The position numbers and the translations under genes are program-made. Positions 11,140 through 22,204 of a DNA stretch of 64,000 nt are shown piece by piece. Within the stretch, counting starts at the first letter, position 1. Each line of letters starts with the position of its first letter. A model generated the notes under the pieces. The model made no database searches. It was not told the DNA's origin and saw nothing but the letters and a program-made list of their open reading frames with translations. The stretch spans positions 48,503,048 to 48,567,047 of the forward strand of contig OX465591.1 in assembly GCA_950022655.1 (NCBI GenBank), in the 5' to 3' direction. Source of the stretch: Alentia gelatinosa. Taxonomy: Eukaryota; Annelida; Polychaeta; Phyllodocida; Polynoidae.

Positions 11140-12890
11140 ACTACTTGTCACAACAGCCAATAGGAGATGACCAATCCTTCTGGTTGAGAGATCGTCCTGG
11201 GAGCTGTTTCATTAGTTGAAAAAACTCTCATAGTTGCTCTCACTAATTAATAGCGGCACCTCGCTAACAGCGAGCGGCACTTTGGACCAAAGCGGCACCA
11301 ACAGTGGTAGTACCCGGTTCAATAGTTAGGCTCTGTAACTCCGCTAAGAATTCATGTAGAAGCGTCAAATAAAAACTGAAATGTGGGGAGAAATATGAGG
11401 AATAATTTGGAATTATTAAATCATTCGATATATAGTGATTTATCAAATGTCTCGTTTGTTATGGTGGCATAGCTAACGGCACTGGGATCTTAACAGCGAC
11501 GCCAGTTCTGAAACGAGACCTTAGAACTCTTGCTTTTAATGCCGTTGATTGCTCTCGCTTTGGCGGTGGCCATTCCCGTTTACTCCCCCCGGCTTTTGAA
11601 ACAGCTCCCAGGTCTGTCACACATGCCAGGAGGGTCGCTCATTACACTAATAACTCAGGTGTCATAGGTAGAGTGCCCTTCCCCCATGTGGACAGGTTAG
11701 GAACTAGAGCTGAGCGATGATAGGGTAAATATGCCATTCAAGGCATGGCACCCAAACTGTTAACATCAGGGAATACTGGTGAGGTATCAGAAGATTATGA
11801 ACACCTCAAAAAACATTAAGATATTTACTGTATTCCTGCTGTCAGAGCCATTGCAAATATAATTTGGTCATAGCCTCATGTTAGATTTGCCTACAAATTT
11901 AAAGTCCAGTACAAAGCCTTTTCTGCTGCCATTTTTTTATTCCTCGCTCCCATGTTCAAAGCAAGGCTGGTGTGTGATGTCATATAACTCTCCGACCCTA
12001 TACTTAGTGCTGATATGAGGTTCTGCATACAGGCACACGCAAATGTGTGAAGTGTGATAGCATCAAACACAATGCCAACTGGTCGAAGTTGGCTTAATTA
12101 CTATAAGTTACTATGATGACAGTTTGAGTTGATGCTCCTAGTCTCTATAGTTGTAAGATTCTGCTAATGTTCTAACCAGAAATCAGGGATGCAACCCCTG
12201 CCAAACCAAGGGTGTTGCCGGCTGCTGGCAGACATGCTGAAAGTGGTCACCTCTCCCGTACCCATATAACTAATCATAGAGCCTGACTACCTAGAACCTA
12301 AATTCTCACTGAAGTCAGCTATTGAGACTTGGTTATTCACATTCAAATATCCAGCAGCAACTGGTTTCTTGATTTGTGCCCTTGGTTGGGAGTCATCAGG
12401 CTCCTTTGCAAGACCTTGTACAACCTTCATTGTTTCAGGTAGGGATTTGCCAGAACACGCAAATTAAGGATGTTCTGGCAATTTGTTGTAGTCTGGCATG
12501 GTGTGTGGGATCCTTGGTATGAGTGGATCAACCCATGGTGTGGCACTACAGATCAAACACAAAGTCCCATCTTTTTAATGCAGTACTCAAGGTAGAGTTC
12601 TCCTTGCTCATAGTGCTCTTCCATAAATATGGTAATCTTATTGAAATAAGAAGCAACAGGGGCATTTTGATGCACCTTATGTTAGAGTTAATGCTCCTAA
12701 TTCATCTATGTTAACCCATGAAGGATCGGTGCCTGCGGCCGAGCTACTAACATAGGGACGGGTGCTGGTGGTAGTTTGTCCCGCTAGAGGACGGGCACAT
12801 AATGGTTAAAACTCATAGTTCTAGATTGTAACCATGTAATAAGGTATATATAATCATGATTTTTTTTTCTATTGAATAGAAATACTAAAT
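11140..12890. other. Intergenic stretch; possible decayed LINE in its middle
   Basis: Between about 11860 and 12440, short interrupted frames on the plus strand give phrases reminiscent of LINE C-terminal segments (for example TWLFTFKYP), with many stops. The similarity is too weak to define an element. No other feature was seen. Confidence 0.25.
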
Positions 12891-12897
12891 ATGATAT

Positions 12898-13159
12898 TGT
12901 GGTACTAGTGAGTTTTGGTACTCCCGGAGGAGTGACCTACTACCTCCGGCTGCCCGGAGGCACCAGAGGAGATGCCGGAGGCGCCAGAGGAGGAGCGCAG
13001 AGCCCCCTCCCGGGGCCGCTAGGGGTCGCCACGACTGGTAGTGACGTCAGAACAAGCGGGAGCGAGCCTCCTATAAAGGTGGCCACTGACCCTCCGGGAG
13101 TCAGTCTTGACTGGGACTCGGTGAAGGACACCTCCACGTACTACGTACCACGTACTACA
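12898..13159 (+). mobile_element. Solo LTR of an LTR retrotransposon
   Basis: The 262-bp segment starts TGTGGTAC, ends GTACTACA (imperfect inverse ends with TG...CA) and is flanked on both sides by ATAT (12894-12897, 13160-13163), a 4-bp target duplication of Ty3/Gypsy size. It is GC-rich against AT-rich surroundings. No primer-binding site or internal domain follows, so it is read as a solo LTR left by recombination. Assignment to a lineage is not possible. A cellular promoter is the main alternative. Confidence 0.6.
13042..13106 (+). promoter_or_regulatory. CRE-TATA-Inr core promoter inside the LTR
   Basis: TGACGTCA (13042-13049), TATAAA (13072-13077) and TCAGTC (13101-13106) lie in order. 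The initiator A at 13103 is 31 bases after the first T of the TATA box, the standard metazoan spacing. The predicted transcript would start about 57 bases before the LTR end. Confidence 0.55.
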
Positions 13160-13690
13160 ATATTATGTCAACATTCTGTGAAGATTCAAAACAAAGTACA
13201 ACTCATTCACTCTCACATTTACACTCAGTGTATTCCAGCCTGAAACTCTTCTGATTTACTGGTCATAACTCATTTGTCATGTAGCAGTACAACTTAGCTG
13301 ATTTCTTGTGATATGATATAAATGCATTTCATTACAAATATCAATTCTTGTCATTGAACACAGACATTGGAGTCTGAGTTATTGTTCAGCTAAAAACATC
13401 AACCCCCGGCAGAAATAGCGAATAAAAAGTCGCCATGTTTGGAATACCAAAAAAAGAGTTGCCCCCCCTCCTCCTTGGAATGTCCAAACAAGTTGCCCCC
13501 GCCCCACTTAAAAATCCCCCCCCCCCCCCGGCCATAATTATTGAGCGCTCCGTTTAAACTGAAAGTAGGACCCTTATCGCATCACACTGTCCGCCCTTAC
13601 CTCACTGTGTGACCTCATAGCGGGTTCTCTTATCAGCATCTGGAACTGAAAGTAGCCTCAGCACGTCACAGCGCTCAGCTACACCTCGCC

Positions 13691-13816
13691 GAGTGACCTC
13701 TGTTATCTACGACCTCGAGCCGGAGTTGTCATCAGAACAGTCACACAATCAGTGAGTGACCTCTGTTATCTACGACCTCGAGCCGGAGTTGTCATCAGAA
13801 CAGTCACACAATCAGG
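13691..13816. repeat. 63-bp tandem duplication
   Basis: Two nearly identical copies of 'gagtgacctctgttatctac...cagtcacacaatcag' lie head to tail. A diverged TTATC/GTGACCTC relative precedes them at about 13600-13660. No coding role is visible. Confidence 0.8.
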
Positions 13817-13834
13817 TGCACATCAAGTAGGCCC

Positions 13835-15755
13835 GGAGGGGGGGGGGGGGGTGGGGGGGGCTTTACTCACCCATTCTGCAGGATTTGCATATTGTTCTGA
13901 GATTGTGGGTGGATGGTGGGGTAGGGGTAGGGGTGGGTGGAGGGTGTTGTAGGTGGTGGGGTGGAGGGGTGGGGTGGCGGGGTGGCGGGGTGGGGTGGGG
14001 TGGTGGGGTGGCGGGTGGCGGGTGGCGGGGTGGCGGGGTGGCGGGGTGGTGGGGTGGCGGGGTGGGTGGAGGGGAGGGTGGAGGGGGGGGGTAGGGGTAG
14101 ATGGTTGGCTGGTGGTAGGGGAGGGGTAGGGGTGGGGTGGAGGGTGGGGTAGGGGTGGGTGGTTGGTGGTAGGGTAGGGGTTGGTTGTTAGGCTGGTGGT
14201 AGGGTAGGGGTGGGTGGTTGGCTGGTGGTAGGGGAGGGGTAGGGGTGGGGTGGAGGGTGGGGTAGGGGTGGGTGGTTGGTGGTAGGGTAGGGGTGGGTGG
14301 TTGGCTGGTGGTAGGGTAGGGGTGGGTGGTTGGCTGGTGGTAGGGGAGGGGTAGGGGTGGGGTGGAGGGTGGGGTAGGGGTGGGTGGTTGGTGGTAGGGT
14401 AGGGGTGGGTGGTTGGCTGGTGGTAGGGTAGGGGTGGGTGGTTGGCTGGTGGTAGGGTAGGGGGAGGGGTGGGGTGGAGGGTGGGATAGGGGTGGGTGGT
14501 TGGTGGTAGGGTAGGGGTTGGTTGTTTGGCTGGTGGTAGGGTAGGGGTGGGTGGTTGGGTGGTGGTAGGGTAGGGGGAGGGGTGGGGTGGAGGGTGGGGT
14601 AGGGGTGGGTGGTTGGTGGTAGGGTAGGGGTTGGTTGTTAGGCTGGTGGTAGGGTAGGGGTGGGTGGTTGGCTGGTGGTAGGGGAGGGGTAGGGGTGGGG
14701 TGGAGGGTGGGGTAGGGGTGGGTGGTTGGTGGTAGGGTAGGGGTGGGTGGTTGGCTGGTGGTAGGGTAGGGGTGGGTGGTTGCCTGGTGGTAGGGTAGGG
14801 GTGGGTGGTTGGGTGGTGGTAGGGTAGGGGGAGGGGTGGGGTGGAGGGTGGGGTAGGGGTGGGTGGTTGGCTGGTGGTAGGGTAGGGGTGGGTGGTTGGC
14901 TGGTGGTAGGGTAGGGGTGGGTGGTTGGCTGGTGGTAGGGTAGGGGTGGGTGGTTGGCTGGTGGTAGGGTAGGGGTGGGTGGTTGGCTGGTGGTAGGGTA
15001 GGGGTGGGTGGTTGGCTGGTGGTAGGGTAGGGGTGGGTGGTTGGCTGGTGGTAGGGTAGGGGTGGGTGGTTGGCTGGTGGTAGGGGAGGGGTAGATGGGT
15101 GGTTGGTGGTAGGGTAGGGGTGGGTGGAGGGTGTGGTAGGGGGAGTGGTGGGTGGAGGGTGTGGTAGGTGGTGGGTGGTGTGGTAGGGGGATGGTAGGGT
15201 AGGGGGAGGGGTGGGTGGTGTGGGTGGTGGGTGGAGGCTGAGGTAGGTGGTTGGGTAGTGGTTGGGTGGTGGGGTGGGTGGTTGGGTGGTGGTTGGGTGG
15301 TGGTTGGGTGGTGGGGGAGGGGTGGGTGGTGGGGTAGGGGTGGGTGGTTGGGTGGTGGTTGGGTGGTGGTAGGGTAGGGGTGGGTGGTTGGGTGGTGGTA
15401 GGGTAGGGGTGGGTGGTTGGGTGGTGGTAGGGTAGGGGTGGGTGGTTGGCTGGTGGTAGGGTAGGGGTGGGTGGTTGGCTGGTGGTAGGGTAGGGGTGGG
15501 TGGAGGGTGGGGTAGGGGTAGATGGTTGGCTGGTGGTAGGGTGGTGGGGTAGGGGTAGGGGTGGGTGGAGGGTGGGGTAGGTGGTTGGGTGGTGGTTGGG
15601 TGGTGGGGGAGGGGGAGGGGTGGGTGGAGGGTGGGATAGGTGACGGGTGGTGGTAGGGTAGGGGGATGGTGGGGTAGGGGGAGGGGTGGGTGGAGGGTGG
15701 TGTGGTAGGGGGAGGGGTGGGTGGAGGGTGGGGTAGTGGTAGATGGTTGGCTGGT
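13835..15755. repeat. G-rich minisatellite, 29-bp core, about 1.9 kb
   Basis: The core 'ggtagggtaggggtggg' + 'tggttggctggt' has a 29-bp period, clearest at 14860-15080, with many length variants. Runs of three to five G lie on the plus strand throughout, so G-quadruplex formation is expected. The minus-strand open frame of Pro/His/Thr is an artefact of the repeat. Confidence 0.9.
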
Positions 15756-16430
15756 GGTCGTGTCTCACTACGCGTCCGCCTCTCGTGGTTTACGGCCGCC
15801 TGTCCACAACACCGTCGTCATAGATCAGTGTCTTTGTAAACAGCACTCGTGACCGTACATGAGTGTGTGTCCACTCGTGACTGTTATCAGTGTGTGACGT
15901 CAGTTCATCAACCAGTCAGCTCCCAGCCTCAACCAGTCTCCACCAGTCTCCTCTCCCAGTCTCCCGTGAGTCTCCCGTGAGTCTCAAACAAGTCTCAAAC
16001 AAGTCTTCACCAGTCTCAGGTAACGAATCACAGCCTTCTCTTAAAGATCATTTTATATTATGTACCTATGCCGGGAAATACTACGGATACCAAGCTCGAC
16101 TGAGGTTTTGGTATTTTATCCATCATTGTTTTTGGTTTTTTTTCAATGAAAAAATTATACTCGTTCTACGAGCTCGTTTGATACTTGTTATCGCAAGGGA
16201 CGCAGTAGGAAACGACGCTCAAACATAGTAAACCCGTTTAACTGGATTACCTACCATAAACTACTTTATACACGATGGATGATATTTAAAAAAGTCCCTT
16301 TTTAAAATGTATGGGGATTCATCATACCAATACCTATTGTTTAAAAACTGTCAGATTCAATAACCGTTGTGTACAGATTTAAATCCATAGTACGGAACAA
16401 AATATGAGTTTTGTCTAGCTTGACCTAATA
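15756..16430. other. Mixed sequence, no confirmed gene
   Basis: 15785-15815 matches one arm of the foldback at 20311-20452 ('gtggtttacggccgcctgt'). At 15915-16015 short imperfect repeats of CAGTCTC/GTGAGTCTC occur, ending in CAGGTAACG, which resembles a donor site. A 5' UTR exon is conceivable but nothing else supports it. Confidence 0.3.
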
Positions 16431-16439
16431 CTATCTGTA

Positions 16440-16820
16440 AAGTAGGCCCTTTTTCATATGCTTGATATATATAGGAAATGTATTGAAAAATATGGTTTTC
16501 TTCAATTCTTTCAAAAACAAGGATGGTGACCTATGATTTTTAAAACCTAAATATGTAGTACTATACACATACTATATTCTGTGAACGTTTTAGGAAATGA
16601 CATGCGTTTTACTATGTGAAAAACAACTTATTAGAATTCTTATATAATCTAATATAAAATGATCATAATATTGATCTCTAAATCAAAATCTAGCACGGCA
16701 ACCCCCGATTTTTAAGTCAGATATGTGCTCTACAGTACTTAGAGATCATTGCATTCAATTTTCAGAATAGTGACATGGGTTTTAATTTTACCGCCAAATT
16801 GTCCGATATGCCTTTAAACA
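16440..16820. repeat. Dispersed AT-rich repeat, copy 2
   Basis: It is collinear with parts of 2811-3535: 'gaaaaatatggttttctt', 'tactatattctgtgaa' and 'aaattgtccgatatgcctt'. Copies differ by scattered substitutions and small indels. Confidence 0.65.
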
Positions 16821-17144
16821 GGCCCCTGGGACCCTTTACATAAATAACGACAGCTATGAAAGTGTACTTTAGCGATTCCGATGGTTACAATTAGTAGGTA
16901 TAGCGACAAGGTATGTAGGTATAGCGACTAATTTTATCGATCGCTAGCAGTCACAAAAAAAAACGTAGCGACGAAATTTAGCGACTACGATCATTACAAA
17001 AAGAGACGTTTCATCGTTGACTTCATCGCTGGAGGGCGATGGCTACGAAAAACCGAACCCGACCCAAAGGTCTGGTCTTGCATTAGCGATTCCCAATAAA
17101 AGACATTTTTAACCATTTTATCGGATAATCTAGTTCAAAATTCT

Positions 17145-17840
17145 ACTCTGTTCTGACTTAGATTTGCCGCCACCTCTGTCTCCACTCTGTTCTGACTTAG
17201 ATTGTCCACCACCTCTGTCTCCACTCTGTTCTGACTTAGATTGGCCGCCACCTCTGTCTCCACTCTGTTCTGACTTAGATTGGTCACCACCTCTGTCTCC
17301 ACTCTGTTCTCACTTAGATTGGCCTCCACCTCTGTCTCCACTCTGTTCTGACTTAGATTGGCCGCCACCTCTGTCTCCACTCTGTTCTCACTTAGATTGG
17401 CCGCCACCTCTGTCTCCACTCTGTTCTCACTTAGATTGGCCGCCACCTCTGTCTCCACTCTGTTCTCACTTAGATTGTCCGCCACCTCTGTCTCCACTCT
17501 GTTCTGACTTAGATTGGCCACCACTTCTGTCTCCACTCTGTTCTGACTTAGATTGGCCACCACCTCTGTCTCCACTCTGTTTTGACTTAGATTGTCCACC
17601 ACCTCTGTCTCCACTCTGTTCTGACTTAGATTGGCCACCACCTCTGTCTCCACTCTGTTCTGACTTAGATTGGTCACCACCTCTGTCTCCACTCTGTTCT
17701 GACTTAGATTGTCCACCACCTCTGTCTCCACTCTGTTCTCACTTAGATTGTCCACCACATACACTTGTGTCTCCACTCTGTTCTGACTTAGACTGGCCAC
17801 CACCTCTGTCTCCATTCTGTTCTGACTTAGGTTGTCCACC
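17145..17840. repeat. 39-bp minisatellite, about 17 copies
   Basis: The unit 'tctgacttagattggcc' + 'gccacctctgtctccactctgt' repeats with a strict 39-bp period. Because 39 is a multiple of three and the unit lacks stops in some frames on both strands, it gives long open frames both ways. Neither has gene signals. Confidence 0.95.
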
Positions 17841-17843
17841 AAC

Positions 17844-18118
17844 TATCTCACCCCTTGTATTTTTCCCCATAGACTTAACATCGCAAACTCGTACTCAACG
17901 CCTGTGGAGTATTTTTGAAAAATACTCAATGGGGTTTGATGTCACACATTTTGGCCAGATAGTCAGTGATAGGGGTGAGATAAAATCTGAACCGCACTCG
18001 ATCCATAGCCACTGATAATATGCCATTCAATTCTGTTTGCTACATAATCTCACTCGGCTTTGTCTCATGAGATGACTCCGCAACCAAAACTCATGGCATA
18101 TTGTCAGTGGCTATGAAT
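17844..18118. mobile_element. TATCTCACCCC module plus foldback, composite copy
   Basis: 17844-17982 runs from TATCTCACCCCTTG through CCATAGACTTAACATCG to AGGGGTGAGATA. It is followed at 18003-18118 by a foldback with arms 'catagccactgataatatg' and inverse, and apex 'ctcactcggctttgtctcatgag'. The same pair in the same order is at 26571-26838. Confidence 0.75.
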
Positions 18119-18340
18119 CCCGAGGTAGTTCCTTTTTAATCTTCATTTTATTTTGAAAAAAAAACTCACAGGAAAGGAAAATGGAAAAATAGGCTTCGAG
18201 ATCATGAAATATCATGCCCTCAAAGCAGTGCAAAATGTCTGGCAGGAGAGTAACAGACATGTACCTGTAGTGGGTCAAAGTGGGCAGGATTGAAGCTAAC
18301 GTTGTGTAGTTCTGGCGATCATTATATTACCTGGAAAGGG

Positions 18341-18892
18341 TAAAGCCCATAAGACACCGAATTTTTTTCCCGATTCATCCCGACACGATGACTCTTCCCG
18401 ACGACACCTCCTGCCTTTATAACCTCGTAAAACAACCCAATTGAGATCAAAGAGAGTGACTGGGTGCTGGGCCCGGCTGGGCCCCGGGCCGGGTCATAAG
18501 TATATATAGGCAATAATGCAAAGTTGAATAACTTCTGGTCTATTTAAAATATCAGAAAACGGTTTTCAGATATATGATCGCTTGTTTCTCCCCATCACAT
18601 CGATATAAGAAACTTGTAAATCGGACTGAGGGATAGATGGCAACGCTTTTTAAATGGCATGCTCAGAATCGGTAACAATCGGTGAAAGTGCGTACATCGG
18701 AATCTTAAGGTCGGGCAGAGTCGGTCATATCTGACATGGTAGTAATGCCCGACGCATCGGGAAAAGCAATAAAATCGGGTCGGTAAAGTGCGTACACCGG
18801 CCCGATTGATGCAGATTGTCACAGACCCGACGGATCCGTCGGGCGAAGGTAGAATCGGGCACAGTGGTCGGGTCGGTGTCTTATAGGCTTTA
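18341..18892. mobile_element. TAAAGCC...ACACCGA element, copy 2
   Basis: This is the same non-autonomous DNA element as 3670-4268, without the extra foldback of that copy. Ends TAAAGCCCATAAGACACCGA and inverse. The interior contains the same CGGGTCGG/CCCGAC words. Confidence 0.75.
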
Positions 18893-18899
18893 GCGTTTG

Positions 18900-19580
18900 T
18901 CCGAAGCACGTCAATCGTGGTACATGATTGAAACGGCAGATGGCGCCACCAAATATATATTTCTTTTGTTCCCTTTTCTTCATTGTTCTTGTTATTTTCT
19001 CGCTCTATCCCCAAACACTTATATGCGCTCGTTTATTGATTCTTAATTGCTTCCTATATTCACACACCAGTTCTCCTGCAATAGTTTGTGTATTTTAACA
19101 CTGCTGCATGCTCATCTCAATACCAAGTTGATATGTAACTCCACTGCTGCTCCTCACTTCACCTTCACATGTACAGATCTCTAAGGCACCTCAGAGGAGG
19201 GTCATTCTCTGACCTTAAGCCTAATGCCCATCTACCGATTTAGAATAATTTATTTACTACATACCCATGCCGTATATGTGTGGGAACTTTTCTGGCATAA
19301 ATCGGTACCCCGATTTGTGTCAATCGGTCCCCGATTTTATCCAAAATAAATGGTCGCTACATCCTACCCGCTACATCTAACCAAAATTTTACCCATGCCG
19401 TATATACTCTAAATACGCATCGTTTCGCCATATGACGTAAAATTACTGTACGGACCGCTGGTCCATACACTAAAATATGGACTACCTTGCCAAACACGTT
19501 TATTAACATATCGGTTGTTAAAAATTAAATTAATTATTCTTTTTTTAAATTTTTGGTATATAGTAAATATATAACGTCCA
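18900..19580. other. AT-rich stretch, no gene seen
   Basis: It contains short duplicated phrases ('acccatgccgtatat' at about 19264 and 19390; 'atcggtaccccgattt' and 'atcggtccccgatttt'). No credible exon. Confidence 0.4.
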
Positions 19581-19581
19581 A

Positions 19582-19702
19582 CCATGCTTGTATTAGTCAC
19601 AGAACTCGATGATAATTTACAGTTTGTACGGAACTCGGCATAAATGCCTTGGTCCGTACAAACCGTAAATTACCATCTCGTTCTGTGACTTGTACAGCAT
19701 GG
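19582..19702. mobile_element. Foldback element
   Basis: The arms 'ccatgcttgtattagtcac' and 'gtgacttgtacagcatgg', then 'cagtttgtacgga' and 'tccgtacaaaccg', surround the loop 'actcggcataaatgcctt'. The right flank motif 'taaattaccatctcgtt' resembles 'caactcccatctcgttt' at 24650. Confidence 0.75.
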
Positions 19703-19704
19703 TC

Positions 19705-20300
19705 AGGACGTTCTATATAAGTACCTTTGTCGGCAACAAACGGACAGTAACTTGTCTCAGCCAAGGCATCCTAACAGAGTCAGCCGTAGTAGATGTAGGA
19801 CAGCTAAGCAAGGGTGGGCCACCAATTAGTGAACCACCGCCTTCAGATGTCCATTTGTCGGTGACAAGTTGCGGTTTCTATGTTCGAAAACTGGTGGCGA
19901 AAAGTTTATCAATATGTTAATAAATCTATTTGCCTACAACGGAATGTTGGTAATTGGGGCGTGATTGGGTTATGTAATTTGCCTGCAACAAGTTCGCCAA
20001 CTCCTATACGATTTGCAAACTAATCGTTCAACCCTTAATTGGTAGATGGGGATTGGGATTTAAAGACATATTCTATGATTTGCCTTCAAATTAAAACCCA
20101 TGTCAATATCCTGAAATTTTCTCCTTTTTTTCAAGTTGTTTATTGACAATCTTCATTGATCTTACAAAGAATTTTCATTTGTCACTGAGTTCATATATAT
20201 AACTTGTTGGCAATAGCTACAGCAAGGCTATCAGCCTGGTTTTCGTAGACATGCTGTTTACGTACTTAATGTACCCATGAGATGCAGACATGAGCATCTA
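19705..20300. other. No gene recognised
   Basis: Short plus-strand frames only. A remnant of the dispersed repeat ('atttgccttcaaatta') lies near 20080. Confidence 0.35.
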
Positions 20301-20310
20301 TGTACATAGA

Positions 20311-20452
20311 CAATAATCGATGGTTTTGTGGACAGGCGGCCGTAAACCACGAGAGGTTGACGCGTAGTAATACACGAGCGCTAGCGAGTGTATTACGAGG
20401 TCAACCGCGAGTGGTTTACAGAGCCGCCTGTCCACAAAATCATCGTTTGTTG
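20311..20452. mobile_element. Foldback element with GCGCTAGC apex
   Basis: The arms 'cgatggttttgtggacaggc' and 'gcctgtccacaaaatcatcg' enclose 'gttgac...gtcaac' inner arms and an apex 'tacacgagcgctagcgagtg'. Fragments of one arm occur at about 6370 and 15785. Confidence 0.8.
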
Positions 20453-20825
20453 CATTTATTATCCATCTTTTCGAATAAATTAAACCCAATAATTGCCATA
20501 TTGAGGGGTATAACAAAAGGAACTATTTCTTTGCTCTATAGGAAAAGGGACTATTTTTCCCGTATACCATGGTTTTGAGGCCGTATACCACAGGTTTGAA
20601 TCCGTATACCACAGTTATGGTATCTGACAGGTTTTATACAATGGGTCGTGGTTTACTGAGTCCCCATACATTCTCGATGGGGGCTTTGTATACGATGAAT
20701 AATAAATAACATCATTTACATCTTCCGGTTTGTTGTCCAGTATCTTAGTTCCTTTACAAATGAAGTATGCCGTCATACCCATTGCATCAATTTTCTAGAT
20801 GAGGAGTTATACTATGAGAAAACAT

Positions 20826-21098
20826 GGTTACTGAGCCTGTACGGGTGGCTGTTTAAGGTCATTTGATATAAAAATATGGCCCGACACCGAAGGTGGGAGG
20901 GCCATACTTTTTCATCGAATTACTGAGAATGGACACCGTACGGGCTCAGTTACTACGTTTTCCTATTACTATATACTTCATACTCGTTTAAAACGCCGTT
21001 TTTTTAACTGTACAAAGCCTTCGCCATTCACTACGGTCCGCTGTCATGGCGGGCGTGAACATTATTTATACTACACCCCTAGCAGCGGGCAGTATTTC
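20826..21098. mobile_element. Dispersed element with CTGAGCCTGTACGG ends, copy 1
   Basis: It contains an inverted pair, 'gagcctgtacggg' at 20836 against 'cgtacgggctcag' at 20936, around a 'ggccc...gggcc' hairpin. The tail is 'cactacggtccgctgtcatgg' type sequence and 'tacacccctagcagcgggc'. The complete inverse copy is at 54685-54993. Confidence 0.7.
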
Positions 21099-21099
21099 A

Positions 21100-21900
21100 T
21101 AGACATTCGCTCACAGGTATATAGTAATAACTACATCTTAATGGATTTATACATATAAGTAAAAATTGTCTTTGGTGTTTCTAGGTGCTATAGCAAGGTT
21201 CATATATATAGCACTAAGCATTTAGTAGGGTTGACTTAAGTTCTAACTAAAATAGTAGTTTTAACTAAATTAGCATTCCATTTCGTTTCTTTGCAACCTA
21301 GGCATATCACATTCTGATTCATACATATAGTAACTTGGGTATTGTTTCACGCATAGAGTCTTTGTTTATCTTCTTAAATTCTGATAAGGTTGGTATTTTC
21401 CTAGTAATTGTAGATAATCAATTCGATAGTACATGACCATAATATTCTATACTATTCATACTTAAGGTACAGTTTGGTGCTTTTACAATCAGTGTAGGAC
21501 TATTTGGTTTGTAAATTTCGTTGATCAAGGTTGCTTTTTTTTTTAAATCTCTAATGGTTGTAGAACTAATAGCTAATGCAGGAAATGATATTCAAGAGAC
21601 GTGTGAGGGGGTGAAGTTATGTGAGGGTGAGGGTGTGTCTGTGGGTGAGGGTGTGTGATTTATATTTTGGCAAACAATGTTGTTCTACATCAGTTATACC
21701 GGCAACAGTTTAGTTTTTATTTTTAGAAAGCTGTATAGAAATAATCAGGAAAAGTCAATACATAATTAGATAAATCACATTAAATGACAATATACATGTA
21801 TTAGTTAAAATTGATCAAATTCGGGGGGAAATCAAGTTTTAAATCCTCAGAGAAGGGAAGAAAAAATTGGGAACATATATATAATTGAAATGATATCAAA
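21100..21900. other. AT-rich stretch, no gene seen
   Basis: It holds one isolated block of the 18-bp minisatellite (21610-21655, 'gtgagggtgagggtgtg') half a kilobase ahead of the main array at 22205. Otherwise no recognised feature. Confidence 0.4.
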
Positions 21901-21919
21901 TAAGACATAATATACGGAA

Positions 21920-22022
21920 ACTGGCTTACTGTCTTCGTACGTCAAAAATACGCGGTGAAATTGTTGATCAGATACCTCCCGATGCCGTAGTATTTTGGTG
22001 TGCGAAGACAGTCAGCCTGTTT
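21920..22022. mobile_element. Foldback element
   Basis: The arms 'ggcttactgtcttcgtac' and 'gtgcgaagacagtcagcc' and an inner pair 'aaaaatacgcgg'/'ccgtagtatttt' flank a short loop. Nothing is coding. Confidence 0.65.
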
Positions 22023-22204
22023 TTGTTTAGATCGTGCAGAATGTCTGAGAGGTGGCCTGTGAGTTTTTGAAGTTTCCCCTACATAGTATTCTTGACATCA
22101 TTTGCACTCACTAATGTATTTTAGATTTGCAGACTTACAGGTAAACTTTCATATCATTGGTTAGTCATAATCATTGAAATAAAGGGTAAGGGATAGAATT
22201 CCCG

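Noticed and set aside
11620..12440. Decayed LINE on the plus strand
   Set aside because: Only scattered phrases reminiscent of reverse-transcriptase C-termini, with stops in every frame. Not enough to define an element.
17135..18015. Frames with NLSQNRVETEV or SPLCSDLDW units, looking like a repeat protein
   Set aside because: The 39-bp unit is open on both strands. The identity pattern is at the DNA level and not biased to synonymous sites.
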